Assembly (NCBI GenBank): GCA_019828595.1
Contig: JAHQRK010000007.1
Location: forward strand, 186,001 to 250,000
Length of the DNA stretch: 64,000 bases
Origin: Aphanomyces cochlioides
Taxonomy: Eukaryota; Oomycota; Saprolegniomycetes; Saprolegniales; Verrucalvaceae
Direction of reading: 5' to 3'
Position 1 is the stretch's first letter. Each line of letters starts with the position of its first letter. A model generated the notes under the pieces. It was not told where the DNA came from. It did no database searches and saw only the letters and a program-made list of their open reading frames with translations. This document shows, piece after piece, positions 1 through 11,243 of this stretch. The translations under genes were made by a program, and so were the position numbers.

Positions 1-1487
1 ATACTCGTGGCTGCTCTGCCACTGACCCATCGGTCATCTTCACCCTGACCGTCGCTCGGCCGTCGCTACTTGCGACCGCTTCTTCTAGCTTCTCCTTGTT
101 CATCTTCATCGACTCTTTCCGCGCATAATTCTCCGATGCGACGCAATCAATGAACACCTTCAACGTCCTTGGGAAACCCGGCATCGGTATCCCAAAGGAC
201 AACCTCTTCGAATTCAGTCCAATCTGGCACAAAAGTATACCCAAAAGTTGGCCCTCCGCAATCGCATTGCCACCGCGATCATACGGAAAATCTAGTTTCG
301 CCCAAGAAGGTCGCCTCGCACCTATTGGGTGCTGCCTTTTCCCCGTGATCGAGGGGAGAAAGGTGCTCGTTCACTTTGTCCACGGCCTGAAAAACTTGGA
401 CTTCCCATGCGGAAATGACTTGGCCGCGGTGACATCTCACGGCGACGAGAGTCGCTTCTATGAGGGCAATTTCGGGCAAAATGGCCCAGCTGCTTGCATT
501 CATAGCAGCGCTTATCTGGTGGGGACTGGCGACCTGGTGACCCATGGACGAAATGTCTATATCCATAGAGTCGGATGCGCTCGCATGCGCCAAGTTTTGG
601 GAGAAGTCTTCAGATAAAGCAATGCTAATGACGGCTTCATCAAACGTTTCTGGGTATGACGGAACAATTCCGTCCAGGTTGGGCTCTTGTTCAGACCGTT
701 CATAAATACACTCACCCGAGTGGACTCAGGGAGGGACCTCTCGTCGTTCATACTTGCGTAGAGGTAGCGGAGTTCATGAACGAACTCACGGATGGTTTGC
801 TTCCCTTGAGCGGTGTTGAGGAAACGTGATCGATATCGAAAGTCGCTGTTTGGCGGCAAGAAAGTTTTCTTCGGCTGACTTGCAAAGTCCTCCAACGTTG
901 GAAAGCTGTTGGGATTCCCCATGCGAAGGAAATACACCCAGGCTTCAGCCCGTCCCTTTAGGTTGGACATGGCGAACGCCACCTTGATAGATTCCTTGCG
1001 GATGCATAGAGTATCCGCGGCAATTGTAACTTGCAACAACCACCTCATTACGTGGTCGGATTCTTGACCGCTGAACTTCGACACGTCCAACTTGACGCCT
1101 TTGCTTTCGTGGCCATGACGGGTGTCATCGTCTTCAAACGACCCGTTTTCTCTTGATCGGAGCCCCGCATAATGGGCTTGCGGAGTCGTCGAAGTGCTTC
1201 TTCTCGACTGGCCTTCGAAGCCATGAGCGAAACAACCTGACATTCTAGGTCCAGGATTTGATTCTTGAGTGAGCGCGAGGACTCTTCATGAAGAAGCGCG
1301 CTTTCATCACGCTCCTCCAATTTCGCTTTAGCAGCGTATCGGCCGATACCCTCAAGAGGTGGAGCAAGTGTTGTTCGCCGCGATTCGACAACATCACTGC
1401 GAGTTCTTCATCTCCCATCAACTCGCGTAGTCCTTCGAGAGTTTCGCGGTGGTCTTCGGTAAAGTAGGAGAAGTATTCGATCGGCAT
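1..1487 (-). pseudogene. Ty3/gypsy gag-protease, frame-broken, cut by window edge
   Basis: Reads leftwards from an LTR. The gag N-terminus begins at 1487, then the coding frame moves twice (about 1320 and 1243) before the conserved gag core, which contains VAFAMSNLKGRAEAW and FVHELRYLYASMNDE. The same blocks occur in the gag at 46.8-48.0 kb (VAFALSNLQGRA, FVNELRSILGSF), so this is homologous but diverged. Near positions 200-20 an aspartic-protease block is visible, FIDCVASENYARKES, with Asp-Cys-Val-Ala-Ser where active elements have Asp-Ser/Thr-Gly. The rest of pol would lie to the left of the window. Two frameshifts and a changed protease core say it is dead. Identity as a gypsy-type gag is firm; no zinc knuckle was recognised in this copy. 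Confidence 0.75.
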
Positions 1488-1548
1488 ATTCGGTCCTTGA
1501 ACGTACTAGAGTGCTACCAGGTGTAACAGTGCTTGAGCGCAGAGGAAG

Positions 1549-1878
1549 TGTAGATCACCCAAGCTTGTTGGCTGGCAGATTCAAGAGTGAGCTATCCAAA
1601 CAGGATCGGCCCCAAACCGGCGGTTGCGCAACTCGCAGCCGCGCGTTCACAACGAACGATCTTCACGTCGTTCGACGTCGCGACTCACGCATCATTCTTC
1701 AATGGTAAAGCACCCGCTGCTTTACCCGCATACTTCTTCCTTGATGAGCCACATCACTCCGAGCTTCGTTGCACACGTGCACACACCTTAAACCGCGTGA
1801 GTCTCGCTTGGAAGCTCCCAAAGCTTCCCACTTCAATATTCCTTCTGTGGGTTCTTATAACCCGGTGTTGTTATAACA
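1549..1878 (-). repeat. Probable 5' LTR of the left gypsy element
   Basis: This 330-bp block starts TG and ends CA on the + strand. It lies just upstream of the minus-strand gag. On the minus strand it opens TGTTATAACAACACCGGG followed by a TATA-like TTATAAG. The leader between LTR and gag holds CTAGAGTGCTACCAGGTGTAAC (1505-1526), which is also present next to the other gypsy element at 47984-48005. The second LTR would lie outside the window, so the boundaries rest on TG/CA ends and position only. Confidence 0.5.
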
Positions 1879-1882
1879 CGTC

Positions 1883-2819
1883 GTGATCTTGAGGGGACTT
1901 CGAGAGAACGGTCTCTACGCGAATCTACAAAAGTGTATGTTTGGGGTTGACGAGATCCCTGTCCTGGGGGACTTTGTCGGCATCAACGGCTGTCGAGTCG
2001 ACCCTGCGAAGGTCCAACCGTTACGAGTTGGCCCACTCCCCGAACCGTCTGCGAATTGCGATGTTGGCTGGGGTTAGCTACTTACCTCCACAAGTTTTCG
2101 AAGAACTTTGCTTCAATCGCACGGCCTCTGTTGGCCCTCCTTGCGAAGGACGCCCCATGAGCTTGGTCGGACGAGTGTCAGTCGGCGTTTGATCGAAACT
2201 CCTGTTTTGGCACTGCCGACTTTTCGCGTCCGTTTTCAGTGGTTTGCGATGCCTCCATCCAAGGCATTGGCTGTTACCTCATGCAAGAATATGCACGAAT
2301 CGCCCAGTATCGTATCAGTCACGACAACTGCGGGTGGCGGAACGAACCTATCCTGTTCGCGATCTAGAATTGTTGGCGGTCAAGTACGCCCTGGTGAAGT
2401 TCCGAATTTATCTCCTTGGCTCGAAGCCCTTCGTGGTCTACACCGACCACGCGTCACTCAAGTACGCCGTGAAGTCGCCTCACATCTCAGAGCGCATGGC
2501 TTGATGGCTGACTTTCTTTGCCGAGTTCAAGATTGGCGAGGAAGTACACCTACACCACTCGGCGGCTCCAAAAGCCGTGTTAGGGAACACTAAGCTCCAG
2601 CTTCAGTGGTGGGGTCCATATCCTATTACAAACGTGATCAGTGGAACATCCTTTCGATTGGCGTTGCCGACTGAGTGGAACATCCATGACATATTCTACG
2701 TGGGCAAGTCGAAGCCGTACATACCCCGGGATTCGGAGCCAGCGCAGGCGCCGCAGATGACACGGCCACACCACGAGCTTGACGATCCTCTTGGGCAAGC
2801 CGATCAAGACCAGCTTTAA
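1883..2819 (+). pseudogene. Ty3/gypsy pol remnant (RT, RNase H, integrase C-terminus)
   Basis: Begins abruptly 5 bp after the LTR and runs opposite to the gag beside it, so it is a separate fragment joined here. It starts inside reverse transcriptase (ENGLYANLQKCMFGVDE, nearly identical to the pol at 45 kb). It then changes frame into RNase H (DLELLAVKYALVKFRIYLLG, VYTDHASLKYAV) and jumps to an integrase C-terminal block (LQWWGPYPITNVISG, WNIHDIFYVGKSKPY). Most of the integrase core and the RT active site are missing. It is a deleted, multiply frameshifted copy and cannot make a working polyprotein. Confidence 0.8.
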
Positions 2820-3258
2820 CAAACTGCGGGAGACGATCCATACGGCGCAATAGTCGCTCGAGCATCGTCACAAGCTCGAGCAGCTTCTCGACGCGAGCCG
2901 ACATCACATCCACCACCGAACGAAGATTCTTCACGGGGACTTGAAGAGCGGCAATCTCATATTGGGAATCGGTCATCCAATGGTCATCAAAATAGTGGCG
3001 TCGACGAGGAAGTTCTGCGGCAGGTGGTCGCGGAGGAGGCTTCTCCTCGTCGCTCCAGACGCCTTCAATTGAAGCGGACTGTCCGCGGTGATGTGAGTGG
3101 GCGCAGTGACTAGCATGGGAAGACGATCGGTGGCGACGAGACGACTGGGAACGAGATCCCACGCGAGGCGATCGCGATCGGGAAGGTAAGCGAGAGTGCT
3201 CATGCAAGTCGACAGGAGGTCGATGCCATGGTCGCTGTATCGGTAGCATCACCAACAA
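2638..3258 (-). CDS. Antisense RS-rich/coiled-coil ORF downstream of gypsy integrase
   Basis: Open frame of up to 206 codons on the strand opposite to the neighbouring pol, overlapping the integrase 3' end. The N-terminal third is Arg/Ser/His rich (SRLPSRSRSPRVGSRSQSS). A Pro-rich linker and then a heptad-like helix follow (RVEKLLELVTMLERLLRRM). The intact gypsy element at 41.4-48.3 kb carries a longer spliced antisense gene in the same place with the same order, RS-rich then coiled coil. This makes it more than a chance shadow. The start is not fixed: the first in-frame start is arbitrary and upstream exons could exist. No known domain was recognised. It may be a decayed copy. Confidence 0.35.
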   Translation of the reverse strand: MLVMLPIQRPWHRPPVDLHEHSRLPSRSRSPRVGSRSQSSRRHRSSSHASHCAHSHHRGQSASIEGVWSDEEKPPPRPPAAELPRRRHYFDDHWMTDSQYEIAALQVPVKNLRSVVDVMSARVEKLLELVTMLERLLRRMDRLPQFVKAGLDRLAQEDRQARGVAVSSAAPALAPNPGVCTASTCPRRICHGCSTQSATPIERMFH

Positions 3259-5389
3259 ACGAATTTTGGGCAGCGAAAGGAATGACGAGTTATATGGCTC
3301 TAATGCGACTGATTGCAGGCGAATATCCTAAATTCATCTTGCGACTGAGTAGTGAGCCAAATGATAGATGCCCATGTGCCGAGTTCCTTTGTCTAAATCA
3401 GAGAATCTCGGACTCTCTAAGAGTTAGCTCCTTTTCCATATATATTGAGTTGTCTAACTTGTCGATGTAATATTGGTAATTGCAGCTGAAGATATGTCTT
3501 TCTAAATATTCTTAACCACTTTTGTGACGGCAGCAGGGAAAGCGAAATCAAACAATATAGAATCGAAGGTCCATACATTTGAACTGAAATAGAATCGAAG
3601 GTGCAGACGTTTGGACCTCACAGGAACCGAATATTCTCGACTTTAGTCAAGTATCATATGCCAGTATTAGAAAAGGGAGGTAGCTTACAGCGGTTGAGTA
3701 GATTATTCGAGTTTGGTGTAATAGAAAAGTGAGATACATCGCTATCTAGTATAGAAAAACGAGATTCGGAGGAGGGCGTTACTTCGGATTGAACAATCAT
3801 CTTGTGAAGCAGCTGATTAAGAAGAGCCACGGGCTAGATAAGCTCAAATCTAGGTTACGACTGGTATATTCCCTCAAATTGAGTTGTCACAAGATTAACA
3901 GGAGCACTTTAGATTTTCGTAAAAGCGTGTCCGTTGTGTGTGAGAAATCTGTAGATGTTAAAATTATTCCCTATCTTATACATGACAATGTTTACCAATA
4001 TTCTATATGGTGGCTTATCGTTCACAAAGTGCAAGCAGTACTTAATACTTGGATTATCTATTGTAAATTTCTATGACTGGAAATGATATATATGGATCAT
4101 CTATTCTTACTCAATTGAGGGAATAGCAACCTTATCAAGTTGAGACAAGCAGTTTGAACCTGGTGACATTTGATAAGAATCTGAACGTTTGATTACACTA
4201 TGCACAAGTTTCCCGCCTTAGTATAGAAATTTTCGATTGTCTGTGTGCACATTTTTATCTTGTCCAATCCCAGCGAATCGATTATGAGAACTTCATTAAG
4301 CCTATGATCTAGTTAGTGTATGCAGCTTCTTATGTTCTGGATACAATCAGTAAGATATTAATTCAACCTTCATGCACGTATCTCATTTGCAAAGTCTAGG
4401 ATTAATATCTTATTTCTCTTTTAATTCCTCCACTGCATTCATCTTGTGAGTTGTATATAACTGCCATAGGATTCGAAAATTCAAATTTCTGATCCAACGG
4501 TTCTGCGTTAAAAACTATGCATGGGTTTAAATAAATAACGTCGACTCATCACAACAATCCCAAAACAGCTCAAATTCCTCCTTTCACAACAATCTAGTTT
4601 CCTGGAGCTTCGATTCCTCACAATGCCAAACACATTCCCATCACAGAAGAAGATATACAATATAGATTATCGATGAATTAATTACTGATTGGAGGACATT
4701 CACTGTCAAAAATCTATAAACCAAGAGCTTGCTTGATACTTGGCACTTTGATAAGCTGAAGAAGGCAATCATCAGTCTTCGAAAGTCTCAACATTGCTCA
4801 TCCTCTCTAAATCCAAACCCGCAATTTTCAATACAAAGGCAGTTGTGATTCACTCTGTCAATTAACAACAATGATAAAAATCAATACTAAGTCTACATCT
4901 GCACGTCTTCCCTTCAACACTTGCTTTAGTATCACTGCCTTCCACAAGCCTTCTATATTAGCCCTACAATTCAGTTAATCTCACATGGTCATCAAACAGG
5001 TCAGTTTGGCAAATACATACCTTCGTATGTGTTTTTCACACAAATCCACACTCACTTCTCGATCGACGGCTTCTACTTGAGTCTCTTGGTCCTGATAGTT
5101 AATCTAAAGCAGCATACCTGACCGCTTTTGTAGATTTTGATAGCTCTTTGGAGTGTTGTCTTGAGTAGATTCAATGGCAGGAGCACGATTAAGTGTGGAT
5201 TCATTCGAAAATCTTCGCTAAAATTTCAAAAAAGGAAAAACGTATGCGTTTTATATATTGACAATTAACGTCTTTTCCAATATGAGCGCTGTGATTGGCT
5301 AAATTCAAAAACTCCACCTATCACAAATCGAGTTCCTTCTCTGGTCGCCTTGGTTCGTCATTTGCGTTTGTAAAGACCGCCCCAAGAAG
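3259..5389. other. AT-rich intergenic stretch, no gene recognised
   Basis: No ORF here resembles a known family. The longest (3789-4076, +) has no recognisable domain. A 14-bp motif ATAGAATCGAAGGT is repeated at about 3557 and 3590. The last 150 bp probably hold the promoter of the gene starting at 5390 (TTTTATATATTG near 5248). Confidence 0.4.
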
Positions 5390-6473
5390 ATGAAGAGCGT
5401 CGTTGCCAACTTTGACATCGGAGACGTCGTTGAAGACGTTTCAGCACCTAAGAAGAGCGTCGCCAAGGGGAGCAAGTCGCCGTCGTCTGCCAAAGGTACG
5501 CCCAAGAAGGAAGACAAGAAGGTAACATCGAAAGCAGCCACAAACGGTGCCAAGCGAGGAACCGCCAAAGCAGCTCCCCCTGCGCGCAGCAAGCGTGCCC
5601 GCATCCCAACAAACTTTTACCTCGTGCAATCGTCTGCAGAAGTAGAGAAGAGCCGCCAACGCAAAGAAGCGATTGATCTTGCGTCAGATGGCGATGACGA
5701 CGACAACGAAGAGGAAGATGACAACGACGATGAAGACGAAGAGGAGCAGGAAAAGGATGATGAAGACGATGAAGATGACGACGACGAAATAGAAGTTGTT
5801 GAGGCGCCAGCGTCAAAGCGTCAGCGCACGTCTGCTCGAGGAAAGCCTGCTCGTGTTGTTCAGCAGGCGAAGCCTGTGAAGAAGGTGGAACCAAAGAAGA
5901 AGGCAGCTCCGGCTACGAAACCAGCTGCACCCGCTCCAAAAGCTAAGGCTGTTGCGAAGCCTTCACCGCCACCACTTGCAAAGAAAGAAGCTGTAGCCAA
6001 GGTGTCGGCTACTAAGAATGACCCAGCTCCTCCAGCATATTCCAGCAGTTCCAATGGAGTTGCCTCGCGACCTGTTGCTGGTAGCTTTTCCCCCCATTCA
6101 TGTATCCCTCACTTGTTCTACAGGTGGTCCATCAGATGCAGCTCTCAACCTGAACACCAAGCAAAGCAAGATCTTAGCTGCCCAGATTAAAAATCTTACT
6201 ACTGCCATCAACAATGGTGTAGCGCTTGTGTCCACTGTGTGGGAACAATACCAAGAGATCATGCAGCGAGACATTGAGCTCCGTGAAGCCACACTTAAGG
6301 TTGCTCAAGCAAAACATGAAGAAGAGACTGCTGAAGCCACAACAGAGCCAGAGCATAAGGAAACAAGCCACTCGGCTGTGATCGAGGCTGCTGCCGCCGC
6401 AGACACAGTCGCCGCTGCAGATGAAGAGGAAAAGGAAGAAGACGACAAGCCATCCGACCCAGTTTTGCTTTGA
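5390..6473 (+). CDS. Acidic, lysine/alanine-rich nuclear protein, unknown function
   Basis: Two exons, 5390-6080 and 6124-6473, joined by a 43-bp GT-AG intron (donor gtagctttt, acceptor ttctacag) that restores the frame; 346 aa. Residues 1-75 are basic and low complexity (Lys/Ala/Ser). A short ordered block RIPTNFYLVQSSAEVEKSR follows. Then comes an almost unbroken Asp/Glu tract (about residues 100-135), a Lys/Pro/Ala-rich region with KRQR and KKVEPKKKA nuclear-localisation-like clusters, and a helical C-terminal segment (SKILAAQIKNLTTAINNGV). The composition resembles chromatin- or nucleolus-associated proteins, but no named domain is visible. A role in chromatin is inference. It is isolated between long non-coding stretches. 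Confidence 0.75.
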
Positions 6474-9088
6474 GTTAGCACTACTATGTGGATGTATCGA
6501 GTGAATACATGTTTCTTATCTCGAAGTGCTTTCACTGCGAGGGTAATCGCGTGTGGAACAGGAGGTATTAAAATGAGATTTGCACAGCATGTTTGGTATC
6601 AAAACAAGTAAGGTCAATATCGCTTTCATGTGACTAAGTAACGCATTATTACAATCTCATCCTCGTATCAAAGACGCCCTACAGCAAACTTTCTGGTCAG
6701 ATAGTTCAGCGCGGTCGGAGTTGAAGGCATTTTTCCATTCATGAATGCTCCCTGTTGTCGAGAGATATCGAACAAACGAAGTCATTTGATTGATATTCAT
6801 TTAACTTTAATGAACAGTTGAATCGTGGTCGAGCACCAATTATATCGTGAGGAGTGTCTCCTCAAGTACTTGTCATAGTCAATACCGTACTAAAAGCATT
6901 CCCATTGGCTTGCATGCAGAGCCCTGAAATGGTCTACAGACGATAAAAAGATAGGGCGAAGGTGAAGATGCGAGTTAAACATTTACTTTAGTGTGTGGTT
7001 CTCAAAAAATCCACAGTCAAACTATGAATTTGTGAACAAATGCACTTCTCTGTACTCGAGGGCTCCCTGATAGAATCTATGAATTGTATGTTTTAATATT
7101 TTACCTCAATTATCTATAACCTACCCCTTAAGATCTGACATCATTTTTCCCTTCAAAGGATCTCTTGAAGCAAAATAAACTTCATGTTCGACCACGATTA
7201 CCAAAAAGTAAGCATGATACGTTAGTCAGAATTGGCAACCGTTTGCACGACAATATGACATTCGAGCTCACTTTGCGGGATAAAGTTATGTGAATTCGTT
7301 AGAGCTGTGTCGACGCTAATACTGATGTAGGAAGACCAAACGGATTGACAGAAATAAGTTATATACCATCCAATGACTGGGTAAAATTTGTCTTGAGGTT
7401 GCCTCATGAGTCGAAACAGCCACTTTGTCGCTTCGGTTACAAAAGCGAAAAGACTTAGGAAAACATTGAATGATTTTGGAATCCAGCATGTTCACACACC
7501 TGTTGGCAACGGGGAAACTTTGTGAATGAAATGGCAATTGTCTTCTTTCTGCGTGAATTTTACCTTTATAGCACGTATATTTAGTCCGTTTATATGTCTT
7601 AGTCTGTAGGAATAATGATCTATTTTGCACCAGATATAATAATATTTGCATGGGTAGAAAAATTTGGTCGGCAGTGTGCCCTAAAAAATACCTTTCTAAT
7701 TGCATTTCTACGCAATTTGATTGACTTATATTTGCACCCTTTTTTTGGTGTGCGAGGCAAATTTTCTCGTCAAGTATAGCTCAGTTTGGTGACGGTCATT
7801 TATGGAGCGAAGGGAGTTCTTTATTCTAAAAATGAATATGCCCTTAGTATTTGGATTTGGCAGGATATTATATTGTACGAGGCAAGCAAAGTTCGAGCTG
7901 TTAGCCAAATCGCATATGAAGTTCTTGGTGCGTGAAAATTGTCCTTGATATTTGTATGCGTGTGCAACTTCAAGAGTGCTGGTATACAATATTATGCTCT
8001 CGAAGGTCATATAAATTATAGCATAATGACTAGCATGCAATTTCTAGACTATTCTTTGATTTCAAGAAAGTTTGGGAATGTCTAAACTTGACATGTTTCG
8101 AGCATGGCAGTGTCCTATTTTTGTTCATCCCTAGCGGTGAATGCTCCAAGTTGTCAAGCTAGGCTTATCTACGCCATTATTCTCCAGGTCAATGCACCCA
8201 GTGGAGCCAACGACAGTGATAATGGTCTAACTGTATTCTTGATTGGTCGAAATCTAAGTGATAAAATTTGACCGAGTACTCGGGAATATAATAATTTGTG
8301 CATAACATGACGTCTGCAAACAAGACATTTATTAAGCTATTACTAGTAATCTTGTGGCATTTTATCGGTTGTCGAGAGAAATTTATACTTGTCAGATCTA
8401 TTAGCCGTTTTGAATTGTTCATAACCGTCTTGATCATAATGGTTTCGACATGCTGATCATCTTGCCAACGGTGCCACCTTACTGCATCATATCACGAAGT
8501 AGTATCTTCAAAGATGTAATAAATTTTCTGTTACATTTACGATTGGCGAAAGAAAAGATTGGTGTTAATTATAGTATAAGTATTTTCGATCAAGCGACAC
8601 CGGGCATTACTCAACTCGACCAGAAGCGCGTCCTGGCATCAAGAAAAGACCACCCGGACCAAATTGATCACATTTTTGAGAAAGGGAAACTTTACCCTGC
8701 GGAGTGGCAAAGTACCATCATCTAAACAAATGAACGGGTTGAAAATAAGTTTGAAAAAGAAAACCCATTACCTGGTACATTTTCCCACCCTCATCGTCGC
8801 GATGGTGAGGGAAGCTGTTGGCTCACGAGAAAAGAACTGCCAAATTGCGAAGCAGCAAAAAATTACGAGTACGTCACCCGAAACCCTCAAACGGCATATC
8901 GTGAATTTACCAACTTACCTGTGACTTAAGTGTTATCAATTCGATCACGGACAAGCGTGTGACTGCCACTGGCAAGTCATTGTATTTGGTTTGGTGGATG
9001 CATACCGAGCTAAGAGGCGGACAAACAGCATCATGGGTCCCTATCAATGATTTGAACAATGCACGACAAGCAACGGAAGTCTATGATG
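6474..9088. other. Gene-poor stretch, no gene recognised
   Basis: Short ORFs on both strands (for example 7316-7705 minus and 8450-8725 plus) show no family resemblance, have skewed AT-rich codon use and are interrupted. The sequence looks like old decayed intergenic or transposon DNA. Confidence 0.4.
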
Positions 9089-9478
9089 GTTATGAAGATT
9101 ATCTCAAGAAAAATCCCTGCGAAAAACTCGGTAGTTCTCTCGCATTATCACAATCCAATCGAACGTGGGAAACGACTCAACAATGACATGCGCCTAGACT
9201 GCAATTCAACAAGTGTATCGGTTGCTCTTACCTTCCAGTCAACCTGCAAAATAAGTTGTCGTGCCTTCAAAAGTTTGAAGGCACAAGGTAGTCCTGTGGT
9301 TGCTACGTGTCAAATGAGTTGCCACATCTCTTGTAGTGGAACTCTCGAGCTGACGGGTAGATCCAGATGGTTTAAGAAAGCATATACGACAACTTATTTT
9401 TGGATTGTGATAACGCGAGAGACATACTCATGAAACGAGAGTTTTTCGCCAGGAATTTTCTTGAGATGATCCTCATAA
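9089..9478. repeat. Imperfect inverted repeat, about 70-80 bp arms
   Basis: The left arm 9089-9157 (contains TATCTCAAGAAAAATCCCTG and CTCTCGCATTATCACAATCCA) pairs with the right arm 9401-9478 (TGGATTGTGATAACGCGAGAG and GGAATTTTCTTGAGATGAT). The arms differ by point changes and a short indel and flank a loop of about 240 bp. The form fits a decayed MITE or foldback element. No target duplication was identified. Confidence 0.5.
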
Positions 9479-9835
9479 CGGATATAATGACACCTATCCC
9501 TACTACACCTTTTTTCACTTTACTTAAGCCAAATATCAGTTTTTTTAGTCTGGACGGGAATAAAAAAAGCCAACTCCACTTCAAGAAAGGCAACAACCAT
9601 TGAACATAGTCCGTCTGTGGCGAACTCCATTTAGAAAAAAATCAATGACATTTAAGGTTAATTCGCCATAAAAAGCTAAACGCCAACAACACTTGGAATA
9701 AAGTGAATGACACTTCAAAACACGTAGATTTTAGCGCCCGACTGGCATGTCTTGCAACTCTTGAGCAAGGCCATAAAACCAGTCGAGGCGATTGATGAAA
9801 CGTTCGTTGCGGTTTGGATCGATTTCTAGGACAGG

Positions 9836-11039
9836 TCAAATATTGATCAACAATAAAATACCTTGGATGGCTCGCTGAGCACAATTTACCAATAATTGCA
9901 TTCGGAATTCGAGGCGTGTCAATTGCGGTTCTGGTGGAAGACCCATGAACGCTGCGAGACTTTCAAGAAGAAATGTCTTCACACGCGATTTAACTTGTGA
10001 CCACATGTTCTCGATGGGGTTAAGCATAGGTGAGTATGGACTCAACCTTAGCAGAACAGCGTCGCGGAATTCGTCTTCTGCGAATACGTTTTCTAGTCTA
10101 CAACAGTGTGAGAATAGCCATTTCCCATGATGAAAATCACCTCGAATGACACGGGCCATTGTCACAAATTATGACAATGTCCTCAAGACCATTGAAATGA
10201 GCCTTTGCAGCTCGCAGCATGTTGCGTAACCACTCATTGGCACGAACGTTCGTAGACGAACCTCTTTGGTGATCGATAAATAAAAAGCCTTGGCCTGACA
10301 TGCCACCAATGATATGGAGGTTCTTGCCCTTTTGTGGCGCTGGCCGTACAATACGGACTCATTCTCCTCGCTTCGATCGGCCCTTTGTTCTCGCAGAGAA
10401 CAAGTTGAAGTTTGTTTCATCGATCCATATTGGGATCTTGTCTTGTTCCTTCAGGGCTCGCAGAGTAGCGACATATTGGCGTCGTTTTTCCTTCACGTCA
10501 TCGCAGTTCATCTGCAGAGGCTCGTAATGTTGATCCTTGAAAGTAAACAGTCTTCCACTGAGCGCGCGATGGATCGCCGAAAGTGAAACTTGGAGGTTCT
10601 CTTCAAGCTGCAGTCGGTCGTGAAATTCTTGCAAGGTTGTTTGAGGGTCGCTTTCCAGCCATTGCTCTAACTTGACGAGCTTTTCTTCGGTCAACAATCT
10701 TTGCTTGTGTCCTCCTCGTTTCTTCTCAATGATCTCGTCAAGATCAAGGAAATTGCGACAGCTTTTGATCTTGACGCCGTTAGCAACAGCAAAGGACTTC
10801 CAGTCTCGACTCTCTCGATATGCTTTTTGGATTCTTTTCTTCACGGAGAGTCTTATTTTCTTGTTTCGGCGTCGGCGAGACACTGGTGTCGACGGCGGCA
10901 TTTCGTCGACGGCGGCGATGTCAATGTTGTCTTGTTGTGGGCTCTGCATGAGCTGTTCTTTTCGGAAATGAGGAAGAACCACAACAGTTTCGCGCGCGTT
11001 TTGCACGTCCGTAAAGTGGATACTCAAAAAGCGCGCCAA
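9836..11039 (-). pseudogene. Tc1/mariner transposase, broken by stops and one frameshift
   Basis: Reads leftwards. The N-terminal half has basic and helix-turn-helix-like sequence (RRRRNKKIRLSVKKRIQKA, then TLQEFHDRLQ). The first catalytic Asp is in IWIDETNFNLF. A TGA at 10361-10359 (probably Arg CGA to TGA) interrupts the same frame, which continues through NLHIIGGMSGQGFLFIDH to the second Asp in IICDNGPCHS. A second TGA and a frameshift follow, and the third acidic residue is in SPYSPMLNPIENMWSQVK (NPIE). All three catalytic positions of a DDE mariner-type enzyme remain, but two stops and one shift inactivate it. Both TGA codons could come from CGA by C-to-T change. Confidence 0.8.
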
Positions 11040-11243
11040 ACTTTGGTGGTGCTTCCTCGGCGATGAAGGATCACCCGATTTTGGCGATTTCGTTGCACAT
11101 CATTGAAGTGGATGCTCACAAGCACATCAATGTCAGGCGATTCTCCATCGGTGAGGAAGCACCACCAAAGTTTGGCGCGCTTTTTGAGTATCCACTTTAC
11201 GGATGTGCAGGGAAATCGCCAAAATCGGGTGATCCTTCATCGC
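11003..11243. repeat. Rearranged inverted repeats at the 5' end of the mariner copy
   Basis: Block X (11003-11058) recurs inverted at 11153-11208 with one mismatch. Block Y (11060-11091) recurs inverted at 11212-11243 without mismatch. The order is X-Y then X'-Y', not the X-Y/Y'-X' of a simple palindrome. A degenerate third X-like copy follows Y at about 11093-11130. X includes the start of the transposase ORF, so terminal-repeat sequence has been duplicated and inverted here. Confidence 0.7.
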
